Assembly: GCA_000242935.3 (NCBI GenBank)
Contig: CP007053.1
Coordinates: forward strand, 868,001 to 932,000
DNA: 64,000 bases
Source of the DNA: Opitutaceae bacterium TAV5
GTDB lineage: Bacteria; Verrucomicrobiota; Verrucomicrobiia; Opitutales; Opitutaceae
Reading direction: 5' to 3'
The notes under the pieces are model-generated. The model searched no databases, was not told where the DNA came from, and saw only the letters and a program-made list of their open reading frames with translations. Of this stretch, positions 1-8,055 are shown piece by piece. The stretch's first letter is position 1. Every line of letters starts with the position of its first letter. Both the position numbers and the translations under genes were made by a program.

Positions 1-256
1 CACTGGCGCTGCCGCCGACACTGACGGTGACTCCGGTCGCCGCAGTGCCATCGGCGAAGTGCAAGCCGGAGCCGACGTCCACATTGGTGACCTGGTTCCA
101 GGTCGTGGCGGTAAACCCGGTGTTGGCGGCGTGATAAGGGCTGTTACCCGGGTTGGCGATGGCGGCGGTGGCGCCGAAATCGAGCATCAGGACCTGAGCC
201 TGTGCACAGGTTCCGGCAACGACAAGAAGAGCGAGGGCGAGTTGGGCTTTTTTCAT
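1..256 (-). CDS. Exported protein, N-terminal part only (cut by window edge)
   Basis: Reading leftward from an ATG at 254-256 gives 85 open codons that run off the left edge. The first 20 residues form a clean Sec signal peptide (MKKAQLALALLVVAGTCAQA, cleavage probably after AQA), followed by a mature start VLMLDFGATAAIANPG. The visible part is rich in Gly, Ala, Thr and Asn, as is common in LamG-type or PEP-CTERM proteins of this lineage, but the C-terminus that would prove sorting is outside the window. No Shine-Dalgarno sequence is visible upstream. Function cannot be assigned. It lies beside a LacI regulator on the same strand, as the LamG proteins elsewhere in the window do. Confidence 0.7.
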   Translation of the reverse strand, partial: MKKAQLALALLVVAGTCAQAQVLMLDFGATAAIANPGNSPYHAANTGFTATTWNQVTNVDVGSGLHFADGTAATGVTVSVGGSAS

Positions 257-382
257 GGGAGGTGAAGGCTTGCGGGTCAGGCGTATCGCGCACGTTGCAG
301 GGATCAATGACCTCGTCACGCACCAGGTGCGTAAATGCCTCCCGCTCGCCTCCCTCGTCCCGGTGGCAGACGTTCGACCGGG

Positions 383-1474
383 TCAAGGCTCCCGGACCGT
401 GAGTTCGCGGGCGATGGCCGTGGCACCCGCTCTCCAGCAACTTTGCAGGGACATGATTTTGGGCGTGTCCGGCAGGCCGCATTCACGGCGGTGCAGGTGG
501 GCGGTGACCATGTCGATGGCGGCGGAGCCCATTTGTTCGGGCATCAGATCGATGCCGCTGATTTCTTCCCGGGAAATCGTGTTGTCGAGTGAGACGTAGG
601 CCACCTCTCCGGGGATTTGCAGGCCCGCCCGGCGCAACGCGGCGAGAGCCGGGCTGGAGTTGCAGATCAGGACGTCGGCACGGTGCTGGCGCAGCCAGGA
701 AGCGACAGCAGCGGGATCGAGCGAGGCGTGCATGTCCAGCGACGCATCCGCGTGCAGGGAACGACGGCGCGGTTTGACTTCGGAGCCTGCCTGGGCCGAA
801 CAAAAGACGGGGATGCGCTCCCGGGCGGGAAGATCGCGTTCGTAAAGGCCGTAGGCAGCCACATAGGCGTCGTCCGTGCGGACGCGGATGGCCGGGGTGA
901 GTGCAAGCGCAATACGGCGGTAGCCGAGACGCTTCAGCTCCCGTAGTGCCAGAAGCATGTTCTCGTAGTAGCTGGGACTGATGCGATGCAGCGGCGGCGA
1001 AATGACCGAGTGGCCGATGGCGACGCCGGCGAAGTATTCCCACTTGAGATCGAGCCGGACGGGACCCTGTTTGAAGGGACAGACGATCACGCCCTCGATG
1101 CGTCGCGCATAGAGGATCGAGGAAAGGCGGGAGGCCGTCATGTCCTCGTCGAGCAGGGAGAACTCCTCCAGCCTGTAGCCAAGCTGGGCGGCGCGCTTTT
1201 CCATGCCTTGATAGATGAGGCTGTTGAAAGGAGAACGCCGCCGCCAGTCGGGCCAGCAGGTAATGGCGGCGAGCGCCGGACGGGGCAGCTGCCTTACCCG
1301 GGGCAGTTGCGTCATGAGCTGCGAGACGACCGGATGCGGCGCGTAACCGTGCTTCGTCGCCATTTTCTGGATACGAATGCAGGTCTCGCGAGGCAGGCTG
1401 GGGTGGTTGCGCAGCGCCCGGGAGACGGTGGTGTGGGCAACACCGGCGATTCTGGCGAGTTCACGAATGTTCAT
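383..1474 (-). CDS. LacI-family transcriptional regulator
   Basis: This 363-residue protein has the LacI/GalR layout. A helix-turn-helix covers residues about 1-50 (MNIRELARIAGVAHTTVSRALRNH), with a hinge-helix region following. A periplasmic-binding-like sensor domain fills the rest, including a GYRRIALAL strand-helix element and YVSLDN near residue 290. Such proteins normally bind sugars or glycan fragments and repress or activate nearby catabolic genes. The closest candidate target is the exported protein downstream at the left window edge. It resembles in style the regulators at 14604-15662 and 21691-22884. The effector is unknown. The ATG at 1472-1474 is chosen because the helix-turn-helix begins right after it. 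Confidence 0.9.
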   Translation of the reverse strand: MNIRELARIAGVAHTTVSRALRNHPSLPRETCIRIQKMATKHGYAPHPVVSQLMTQLPRVRQLPRPALAAITCWPDWRRRSPFNSLIYQGMEKRAAQLGYRLEEFSLLDEDMTASRLSSILYARRIEGVIVCPFKQGPVRLDLKWEYFAGVAIGHSVISPPLHRISPSYYENMLLALRELKRLGYRRIALALTPAIRVRTDDAYVAAYGLYERDLPARERIPVFCSAQAGSEVKPRRRSLHADASLDMHASLDPAAVASWLRQHRADVLICNSSPALAALRRAGLQIPGEVAYVSLDNTISREEISGIDLMPEQMGSAAIDMVTAHLHRRECGLPDTPKIMSLQSCWRAGATAIARELTVREP

Positions 1475-1735
1475 GCGGGGGAAGAGGACCAGGCCATGCC
1501 GGCATGGTAGCGAAAGCCGCTTCCGAAAACAAGCGTGCTACCCCTCCGGCAGCAAACGGCATCCATTTTGCCCGCGAAGCCAGCCTGGTCTCGTGCATCC
1601 GCGCCGGAACCGGCATCCCGCCGATGCTCGCCGTCCATGGCGGCAGGGATGCCTTCGTACTCTTTGGTCAGGCGGGCGTGGACGCGGACAGATTGCCGCC
1701 TCGACCGGCACGTGGGCTTTTTTCCGGTCGTCGCC

Positions 1736-2449
1736 TCAGAAACCTGTCCCGAGCCGGTCGATGTCGTAACGGGTGGAGACTGGCGAAAACATCACGCTGT
1801 CCAGGCTGGCAGACGGCGGCAGCCGGTAATATTGTGCGCCGATCGCCGCCTTGGTGATCTTGTACAGGCGGCGTTCCGTCAGTTCCGGCGTATCGCGAGT
1901 GCCATAAAACGCATCGCGCAACCGCGCAAGCGAGACGACGGAGAGATGCTGTTGCGGAAAATGCGCCGAGTACACGTAACGCTGGCGGGCATCCCCCAGG
2001 TTGAGATCGTCGCCGACAAGCGCGATGAAAGCCGTCCTCGGAGCCACATTCCCGAGCGCCAGCATTTGCGCTCGCAGGCTGTCCCGCACCCGCGCCGCGA
2101 TCATCTGGCCCGACGACGTGTCGAACATCGCCGCCTCGCGCCGGACCGGCGGGGCCACGCGTACGATCAGCCCGAGCTCTCGCGAAAACGTCTGCTGCAG
2201 CCCGATGGCACCGGCAGGCGGAAATCCTTCCAGCGGGATGAGCCAGATGTCCACCGCGGGCCCGGCCGTGACCACCGCGGGCGATCCGGAAGACCCGGGC
2301 CCGGCCTGCGGTCGGGTCGGAGTCGCCAGCGAGGCTTGCCCCGCTACCGCCGGGCGGAAGGGCGGTTGCGCGGGCTTCGATTGCGCCAGAACGCCTCCCG
2401 GCAAAAGAATCGCCAGAAAGAAGAGGGGGATACTTAAAAAAAACCGCAT
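1736..2449 (-). CDS. Secreted archaemetzincin-like protein lacking the zinc motif
   Basis: The start is placed at the ATG at 2447-2449, preceded by GGAGAC on the coding strand and followed by a signal peptide (MRFFLSIPLFFLAILLPGG, cleavage near VLAQ). The mature protein of about 215 residues keeps the order of elements of archaemetzincins: a region VDIWLIPLEGFP, then TAFIALVGDDLNLG, then VVSLARLRDAFYG, then a helix KITKAAIGAQYYRLP, then SVMFSPVSTRYDIDRLG. In active family members the helix carries HExxHxxGxxH and the following element is CxM. Here the helix has no His or Glu in those places, so zinc hydrolysis looks impossible. Family assignment is my inference from this pattern. A neutral alternative is an exported protein of unknown function. 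Confidence 0.55.
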   Translation of the reverse strand: MRFFLSIPLFFLAILLPGGVLAQSKPAQPPFRPAVAGQASLATPTRPQAGPGSSGSPAVVTAGPAVDIWLIPLEGFPPAGAIGLQQTFSRELGLIVRVAPPVRREAAMFDTSSGQMIAARVRDSLRAQMLALGNVAPRTAFIALVGDDLNLGDARQRYVYSAHFPQQHLSVVSLARLRDAFYGTRDTPELTERRLYKITKAAIGAQYYRLPPSASLDSVMFSPVSTRYDIDRLGTGF

Positions 2450-2664
2450 GAGGTTGTCTCCGGACAAGCAGCCGGATCAAGAGTGCCCGACAGATTTCTT
2501 CCCAAGTGATGTGCAGACACCCCGCCGTCTGCCAAGATTCGTTTGCACCTCTGCGCCGGTTTGGCCGCGATTGCCGACGACAGAACCGGCCCCGGCCGCG
2601 CGCGGACCAAACCCGCGATGCGCCTGGTGTTCCGGCGAAAATCGTCCATTTTTTGCCAATCGCC

Positions 2665-3435
2665 ATGCCAACGCTGCCGGAAAACATCAGGGGAATCCTC
2701 GCCGATCTCGACGGCACGCTCTACGTCGGCCAGACGGCCATTCCCGGAGCGATCGAAGCCCTGCACCGGATCAGGGAACGCGGCCTGGGCATCCGTTATC
2801 TGACCAACACCACCAGCAAGCCGCGATCCGTCATCGCCGGCCAGCTCCACCGGCTCGGCCTCCCGGTCGAAATCGCCCACCTCTACACCGCCCCCTGCGT
2901 GGCCCGCGACCATCTCCTCGCCGCCGGCATGGTCCGCTGCCACTGCCTGCTGCCGGCCGATGTCATCGCCGACATGGAGGGTATCACCCACGTGGATACC
3001 CATCCGCAGGCCGTGGTGGTCGGCGACATGGGCGGCGGCATCTCCGGCGAAGCCCTGAACCGTGCCTTCCGCTTCCTCCTCGACGGCGCCGCCTTTTTCA
3101 CGCTGGCGCGCAACCGCTGCTATCGCGCCGCCGACGGCCTGCGGCTCGATGTGGGCGCCTTCACCGCCGCGCTGGAGTACGGCACGCGCCGCGAAGCGAC
3201 CCTGCTCGGCAAACCCGCTCCGCACTTTTTCCGGGCGCCGCTCGACGACCTCGGCCTGCAACCCGACGAGGCCCTGATGATCGGCGACGACCTCGAAAGC
3301 GACGTCGGCGGCGCGCAGGCCATCGGGCTGTACGGCGTGCTCGTGCGCACCGGCAAGTTTTCCGAAGAGGAACTGCAAAAAAGCTCCGTCCGCCCCGATG
3401 TCGTCATCGACTCCTTCGCCGACCTCGCCGGCTGA
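2665..3435 (+). CDS. HAD-superfamily hydrolase, class IIA (HDHD2/NagD type)
   Basis: This cytoplasmic phosphatase-like protein has 256 residues. Motif I DLDGTLY (nucleophile Asp14, general acid Asp16) lies just after the ATG at 2665. Motif II is in YLTNTTSK (Thr/Asn). The conserved Lys is in GKPAPHFF near residue 185 and motif IV is MIGDDLESDVGGA. The cap between motifs II and III is the class IIA alpha/beta type, which matches NagD and HDHD2 proteins. These dephosphorylate small phosphorylated metabolites; the substrate cannot be read from sequence. An upstream in-frame extension exists but lacks family similarity, and DLDGTLY sits where family members have it, so the later ATG is preferred. 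Confidence 0.9.
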   Translation: MPTLPENIRGILADLDGTLYVGQTAIPGAIEALHRIRERGLGIRYLTNTTSKPRSVIAGQLHRLGLPVEIAHLYTAPCVARDHLLAAGMVRCHCLLPADVIADMEGITHVDTHPQAVVVGDMGGGISGEALNRAFRFLLDGAAFFTLARNRCYRAADGLRLDVGAFTAALEYGTRREATLLGKPAPHFFRAPLDDLGLQPDEALMIGDDLESDVGGAQAIGLYGVLVRTGKFSEEELQKSSVRPDVVIDSFADLAG

Positions 3436-3465
3436 GCGCAATACCGGGAGAGAGACCGCTAAAGA

Positions 3466-3568
3466 ACGCTGAAGAACGCTAAAAAAACAAACCCGGTCAT
3501 ACCGCCCCCTGCCCTGTGATCTGCGGCAAGGTCCGATAATTTCAGCGTTCTTCAGCGTGTTTTATCGG
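3466..3568. repeat. Intergenic inverted repeat built on AAGAACGCT / AGCGTTCTT
   Basis: Two tandem AAGAACGCT units near 3462-3480 face AGCGTTCTTCAGCG at 3544-3557, giving an inverted repeat. Nested around the second arm is a smaller hairpin, CCGATAA (3533-3539) with TTATCGG (3562-3568). It follows the HAD gene stop by about 30 bases and could double as its transcript end, but there is no T-run for a classical terminator. Confidence 0.5.
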
Positions 3569-3607
3569 TTTCCTCCGAAAACGATTCCAAGCTATCTCGT
3601 CTATAAT

Positions 3608-3717
3608 GACGAATATAGCATATAAAATCAGGATATTCGCCTTTAGAGTCGAATTACAACAATTCAAATAATTCTCCTTTTAAGACGAATATCTTGATTT
3701 TACCGGATCTATTCGCC
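3608..3717. promoter_or_regulatory. AT-rich promoter region with two GACGAATA/TATTCGCC inverted repeats, likely HipB operator
   Basis: GACGAATAT at 3608-3616 faces GATATTCGCC at 3632-3641. GACGAATATC at 3684-3693 faces TATTCGCC at 3710-3717. A weaker copy GTCGAATTA lies at 3648-3656. Half-sites in each pair are about 24-25 bases apart and the two pairs about 76 bases apart. The stretch is strikingly AT-rich against its surroundings and ends 14 bases before the hipB start. HipB-type antitoxins repress their own operon through repeated palindromes, so this is the expected place for autoregulation. No promoter boxes could be fixed with confidence. Confidence 0.6.
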
Positions 3718-3731
3718 ATTTTTGAGGCGTT

Positions 3732-4127
3732 GTGAAGATCACAAAAACAGTAGCCGATACCGAAATCCTGCGCGAGCTGGGCGAGCGGCTGGCCCGCACC
3801 CGGCTGGAGCAGAACATCACGCAGGCCGAACTGGCCGTGCTGGCCGGGGTTTCGAAGCGCACCATCGAGCGGCTGGAAGCGGGGGTGGTCGGCACGCAGT
3901 TGTCGGGATTTATCCGCGTGTGCAACGCGCTCGGGCTGACGGAGCGCTTCGATCTGCTGGTGCCGGCGCCACTCCCGAGCCCGATCGAACAACTCAAACT
4001 TCGCGGCCACCAGCGCCGGCGGGCTTCGCGCCATGCGCCGATCAAGGGCGCGCAACCCGATCCCGCCGGCACCTGGTCGGTGGCCGAGCCCGGCCCCGCC
4101 GACTGGAAGTGGGGTGACGAAACGTGA
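3732..4127 (+). CDS. hipB: HipB-like XRE antitoxin
   Basis: This 131-residue protein starts at GTG 3732, right behind an AT-rich region with repeated palindromes. Residues about 12-66 form an XRE/Cro helix-turn-helix (LGERLARTRLEQNITQAELA, then VSKRTIERLEAG). The rest is a basic and Pro-rich tail ending GPADWKWGDET, longer than E. coli HipB (88 residues). Its TGA overlaps the GTG start of the HipA kinase by four bases (GTGA), so the pair is translationally coupled. By family logic it neutralises HipA and represses the operon. Gene naming rests on this coupling and the fold, not on close similarity to E. coli HipB. Confidence 0.85.
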   Translation: MKITKTVADTEILRELGERLARTRLEQNITQAELAVLAGVSKRTIERLEAGVVGTQLSGFIRVCNALGLTERFDLLVPAPLPSPIEQLKLRGHQRRRASRHAPIKGAQPDPAGTWSVAEPGPADWKWGDET

Positions 4128-5440
4128 GCACCATCGCGGAAGTCCGGCTCTGGGGCAGCCTGATCGGGGCCGTTTCTCTGGAAGACGGCGAGAGCATCGC
4201 CACCTTTCAGTACGATCCGGCGTTCGCGCGGAGCGGCATCGAGGTGGCCCCGCTCATGATGCCGCTCTCGGACCGCGTCTATTCGTTCCCAGCGCTGCCG
4301 CCCGGCACCTTTCACGGCCTGCCCGGCATGCTCGCGGATTCGTTGCCCGACAAGTTCGGCAACGCCCTGATCGACGCCTGGCTCGCCACGCAGGGGCGCA
4401 CGCCGGAAAGCTTCAACGCGGTGGAACGCCTCTGTTACACCGGCACGCGCGGCATCGGCGCGCTGGAGTTTGCCCCCGGCCTGGGACCGCGACCGCAACG
4501 GACGCGTACGATCCGCATCGATGCTCTCGTCGCCCTGGCCTCCGAAGTCCTGCGCCACCGCAACGAACTGCGCACCACCTTCGGCGGCGCCGGCGCGGAC
4601 CGGAAAAATGCCCTGCGCGACATCCTGCGCGTCGGCACCTCGGCCGGCGGCGCGCGCGCCAAGGCCGTGATCGCCTGGAACCCCGCCACCAACGAGGTGC
4701 GCTCCGGCCAGGTCACCGCCGGCGCCGGCTTCGAATACTGGCTGCTGAAATTCGACGGCGTATCCGGAAACCGTGACAAGGAACTCGACGACCCCAAAGG
4801 ATACGGAGCCATCGAGTACGCCTACGCCCTGATGGCGAGGGCAGCCGGCATCCGCATGAGCGAGTGCCGCCTTTTTGAGGAAAACGGCCGCCGCCACTTC
4901 ATGACGCGACGCTTCGACCGCGCCGAAAACGGCGGCAAGCTCCACATGCAGTCGCTGTGCGCGCTGGCGCATTTCGATTTCAACCAGGCCGGGGCTTACG
5001 CCTACGAACAGGCGCTGCTGGTCATCCGGCAGCTCGGTCTGCCGCCGGAAGCCGTCGAGGAACAGTTTCGCCGGATGGTTTTCAACATCGTGGCGCGCAA
5101 TCAGGACGATCACCCGAAAAACATCGCCTTCCTGATGGACCGGCGCGGCCGGTGGGCGCTCTCGCCCGCCTTCGATGTGATCTACAGCTACAATCCCGAC
5201 GGCGCGTGGACCTCCAGCCACCAGATGACCGTCAATGGCAAACGCGACGGTTTTTCCATGGAAGACCTGCGCGCCTGCGCCCGGAGTGCGTCGATGAAAC
5301 GCGGTCGCGCCGAAACGATTTTCGCCGAGGTGAGCGATGCGGTGAAACGCTGGCCCGACTTTGCGGAGCAGGCCGGCGTCGCCGTCGCCGGGCGCAGCCG
5401 GATCGCGGAAACCTTCCGCCTGCAACTGCCGTCGCAGTGA
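4124..5440 (+). CDS. hipA: HipA-type serine/threonine kinase toxin
   Basis: The protein is 438 residues, close to the 440 of E. coli HipA. An N-terminal HipA domain (about 1-105) is followed by the kinase-like C-terminal domain. Visible landmarks are the phosphate-binding/autophosphorylation loop VGTSAGGARAKA (Ser173), the catalytic motif NQDDHPKN (residues 326-333, catalytic Asp329) and the metal-binding Asp351 in LSPAFDV. HipA phosphorylates glutamyl-tRNA synthetase in E. coli, halting translation and giving persistence; the target here is unknown. All key residues look intact, so it is probably an active kinase controlled by the HipB partner with which it overlaps by four bases. No signs of truncation. 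Confidence 0.92.
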   Translation: MSTIAEVRLWGSLIGAVSLEDGESIATFQYDPAFARSGIEVAPLMMPLSDRVYSFPALPPGTFHGLPGMLADSLPDKFGNALIDAWLATQGRTPESFNAVERLCYTGTRGIGALEFAPGLGPRPQRTRTIRIDALVALASEVLRHRNELRTTFGGAGADRKNALRDILRVGTSAGGARAKAVIAWNPATNEVRSGQVTAGAGFEYWLLKFDGVSGNRDKELDDPKGYGAIEYAYALMARAAGIRMSECRLFEENGRRHFMTRRFDRAENGGKLHMQSLCALAHFDFNQAGAYAYEQALLVIRQLGLPPEAVEEQFRRMVFNIVARNQDDHPKNIAFLMDRRGRWALSPAFDVIYSYNPDGAWTSSHQMTVNGKRDGFSMEDLRACARSASMKRGRAETIFAEVSDAVKRWPDFAEQAGVAVAGRSRIAETFRLQLPSQ

Positions 5441-5447
5441 CTCCCCC

Positions 5448-5597
5448 CCGGAGCGGCGGCTTTCCAGCCGCTGCGACGAGGCGCAATGCGCCTCGCCCTT
5501 TCGCATTCGTGCGCTGCGGGCTTCCGGAACCTTCCGTTGCCGAATCAATCGGGCGACGCTGCGCGTCGTCACAGCGGCTGGAAAGCCGCCGCTCCGG
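5448..5597. repeat. Long inverted repeat, two perfect 26-base arms (REP-like)
   Basis: The arms lie at 5448-5473 and 5572-5597 and are exact reverse complements, each being itself a hairpin of the form GCGGC-TTTCCA-GCCGC. The 98 bases between hold a smaller hairpin GAGGCGCAATGCGCCTC. The unit GGAGCGGCGGC[T/A]TTCC[A/T]GCCGCTGCG recurs at 23723-23748. The element fills most of the spacer between hipA and the VOC gene. This looks like a mobile REP/BIME-type element; no transposase is nearby. Confidence 0.75.
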
Positions 5598-5643
5598 TAT
5601 TTCAGTTGGCCCCGCCTGCATTTTCCCTCCAGCCTTCGGGATC

Positions 5644-6060
5644 ATGCCCATCACCTCCCTGGCCCACGTCTGTCTCAAGACCACCGACCTGAAACGCACC
5701 CGCGAGTTTTACTGCGACGCGCTCGGACTCGAAAAACAGTTCAACTTCATCCGCAACGGCGCCGAGTTCGGTTTTTATCTGAAAGCCGGCAACGGCACCT
5801 TCATCGAAGTATTCCTCGCCGATGCCATCGAGCCGCTCGGCAAGCAGCCCATCCACCACCTCTGCCTGGAAACCGACGATCTCGCCGGCCTGCATGCCCG
5901 CCTCCGCGAGCGCGGCCTCACGCCCGGCGACATCAAGACCGGCTCCGATCAAACCCCGCAATTCTGGATCACCGATCCCAACGGCCTCGGCGTCGAGTTC
6001 CAGCAATACACCCCGCAAAGCTCCCAGCGCACCGGCAAGGATGTATCCGTAAACTGGTAA
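5644..6060 (+). CDS. Glyoxalase/VOC-superfamily protein
   Basis: This 138-residue protein is a single vicinal-oxygen-chelate unit pair. The first beta-alpha module begins ITSLAHVCLKTTDLKRTREFY with a metal-ligand-type His8. The second has IHHLCLETDD and ends FWITDPNGLGVEFQQY, where a terminal Glu is the usual ligand. The pattern is typical of lactoylglutathione-lyase-like and dioxygenase-like VOC proteins, which use a divalent metal to act on small molecules; the substrate cannot be told. The ATG at 5644 fits the domain start, with a long repeat immediately upstream. It is monocistronic by context, with a convergent gene downstream. Confidence 0.85.
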   Translation: MPITSLAHVCLKTTDLKRTREFYCDALGLEKQFNFIRNGAEFGFYLKAGNGTFIEVFLADAIEPLGKQPIHHLCLETDDLAGLHARLRERGLTPGDIKTGSDQTPQFWITDPNGLGVEFQQYTPQSSQRTGKDVSVNW

Positions 6061-6113
6061 CAACCCGGCGCCGGTCTGGCCGGTTCCGCATCCGGGAGGC
6101 AATCTTCTCCTGC

Positions 6114-6980
6114 TCAGAAAGCCCCGACCTCCAGGCCTGCAACCGGGGACTTCCTGACCGGCCCCGGACCGGAAGCCCACAAGGCGGCCAGCGTTTCCGG
6201 GAATGCATCCGGCAGCCGCAGGTTGATCGCCAGCACGCACAGCAGGGCGCGCAACTGGTCCGCCTCCGGAACGATCGCCCCGCCAGCCAGGCCTTGTGTT
6301 GCCCGCATGGCCAGCGCCGTAGTCACGGCATCGGGACGGTCCTTTCCGCTGCGGCCAAACCGGCGCGCGGCTTCACGCCATGCGCTCACCACGAGCGGGC
6401 CGATCTGCTCGCGTACCAGCGGATGCCTCACGTTGCTCTCGATGGCGTGCAACGCCACCAGCAAACTCGCCGTTTCCTGCGGCGAAGCCGTGCTGACCAT
6501 CCGCATCAAGTCCTCCAGCAGGCCCCGCATTCCGGTGTCGTCATGCCCGGGTTCTGCGGCCGCCAGTTGTACAAACACGCTCGCTGCCGTCGCATCGGTC
6601 CTCGCGGCCAGATGGGCCGCGTCCAGGCATGCTTCCTCGAGTTGCTGACGAAGTTCCGCCGGTAATCGCGTGCGGTGCCGAAACCGGATCAGCCACAAAC
6701 CCATGCCCAGGTCCCGCGCCGCCTGGGGTATGGCGGTTGTTTTTTGCCACGCCATCACCCGCGCCATGATCGCTTCCGCCCTTCCCTGCCGCGGACGATC
6801 GGCCAGCTCCAGCAAGGCAAGCGCGTAATAAAGCGATTCCACCTCCTTTCCGTCACCGGCATGCTCCCTGATCCGGCGGCTGTTGCCGGGCAGGCATAAC
6901 CATCCCGAACCGGGATCGAAAGCCCGGTCCCACGTATTCACGATGACATGCAACCATGACTGGCGAACTGCTTCCGTCAT
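6114..6980 (-). CDS. Alpha-helical protein of unknown function
   Basis: I do not recognise this 288-residue cytoplasmic protein. It has no signal peptide or membrane span and is almost wholly helical. Repeated amphipathic helices such as VESLYYALALLELADR, RAEAIMARVMAWQK and ETASLLVALHAIESNVRHP suggest an alpha/alpha-toroid or superhelix. Its ATG overlaps the stop of the oligogalacturonate-lyase-like gene by four bases (ATGA at 6977-6980), so the two are translationally coupled and probably act on the same pathway. A role in glycan turnover is inferred from context only. There are no obvious catalytic motifs. Confidence 0.75.
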   Translation of the reverse strand: MTEAVRQSWLHVIVNTWDRAFDPGSGWLCLPGNSRRIREHAGDGKEVESLYYALALLELADRPRQGRAEAIMARVMAWQKTTAIPQAARDLGMGLWLIRFRHRTRLPAELRQQLEEACLDAAHLAARTDATAASVFVQLAAAEPGHDDTGMRGLLEDLMRMVSTASPQETASLLVALHAIESNVRHPLVREQIGPLVVSAWREAARRFGRSGKDRPDAVTTALAMRATQGLAGGAIVPEADQLRALLCVLAINLRLPDAFPETLAALWASGPGPVRKSPVAGLEVGAF

Positions 6981-8044
6981 CGTGCCCTCCGGAGCGGGTT
7001 TCCGACCCGCATGACCCGGACGGCATCGCCATCGGGGGCCGTTTCGTTATAAAAAACCGTCTCGCCATCCGGGCTGAAAACCGGATGCGGGTGACGCGGG
7101 TGATTCGCACCCCGTCGCGAACGCGCCAGAAACGTCCGCCGGCCTGTAACCAGGTCGATCAGCAGCACATCGCTGATATTTTCCGCCTCTTCCCAGCCGC
7201 GCCCCGGCCGGTCGTGGGGGCCGGTGGTGTCCACCACCGCCCAGCGCCCGTCGCGGCTCACATTCACATGCCAGTCGCGGTCGCCTTCGCTGACCAGACG
7301 CGGCGGTCGCCTGTCGTGGAAAAGTTCATACACGCCGCGCGGTTTTCCCGGGCTTCCGCCATAAGCCACGACCAGGACCGTCGGCGCATGAAACGCCCAC
7401 CGTTCGTGCCCGAGCCAGAGGCCCGCCGGACGCTGATCCAGCAGGCACATTCCCTCCGGAGCCTGGTGCGCATGCCACGCCTGGACACGATCCGTAATGG
7501 CATCGGCCCTGCCCTCGTGGCAGAATCCGATCCAGGTTTCGTCGCAGGGCGAAAAATGCACATGCCCCGCATGCCAGGGGACGGAAAACAGCACGCGTGC
7601 CTGACCCGTGATCGTGGTGATTTCCATCACCGCATGATTATCGCCCGTGCGCCGGACGACCAAGACCCGTTCGCCATCGGCAGAAATGGAGGGGAGCGAT
7701 TGCAGACACGCACCCGGCGCCTCTTCGCGATAGATCCGGTCCGCGGACCCCGGGCGGAGGACATCGCAGCACCAGACCTCGTTGTTCGTCACCGTGACGA
7801 GGCGGCCGGACCGGAGAGCGATGTCGAACCACAAAGGATCTCCCGCCACATCTGCCGGCAGCACGCCCAGCCTCTGTTCTTCTCCTGTCGAAAGATCGCA
7901 CCGCCACAAGCTGAAGCCCGTTGTCTCCTGCTGGCCCAGCACGAGAAAACGGCCGCCCCCGGCAAAACCGTTGGCGTGCGGGTAGGTCAGATACCGTCGC
8001 CGGGAAAATTCATCGATCGCTTCGGGCTGGAGAGAGGCAGGCAT
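6977..8044 (-). CDS. Oligogalacturonate-lyase-like beta-propeller (PL22-type)
   Basis: This is a 355-residue cytoplasmic protein with propeller blade signatures (SISADGERVLVV, HVNVSRDGRWAVVDT, PVFSPDGETVFYNE). The His-rich motif HPRHPHPVFSPDGE (His315, 318 and 320) near the C-terminus and HVHFSP (His161, 163) resemble the metal-site region of PL22 oligogalacturonate lyases, which split short pectic oligomers inside the cell. A second PL22-like sign is the phrase LLIDLVTGRRTFLARS before it. The start ATG at 8042-8044 is 11 bases downstream of the preceding glycoside hydrolase gene stop. Whether the substrate is really digalacturonate is uncertain, since many verrucomicrobial propellers of this type are uncharacterised. 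Confidence 0.7.
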   Translation of the reverse strand: MPASLQPEAIDEFSRRRYLTYPHANGFAGGGRFLVLGQQETTGFSLWRCDLSTGEEQRLGVLPADVAGDPLWFDIALRSGRLVTVTNNEVWCCDVLRPGSADRIYREEAPGACLQSLPSISADGERVLVVRRTGDNHAVMEITTITGQARVLFSVPWHAGHVHFSPCDETWIGFCHEGRADAITDRVQAWHAHQAPEGMCLLDQRPAGLWLGHERWAFHAPTVLVVAYGGSPGKPRGVYELFHDRRPPRLVSEGDRDWHVNVSRDGRWAVVDTTGPHDRPGRGWEEAENISDVLLIDLVTGRRTFLARSRRGANHPRHPHPVFSPDGETVFYNETAPDGDAVRVMRVGNPLRRAR

Positions 8045-8055
8045 GGGAAAAAGGT

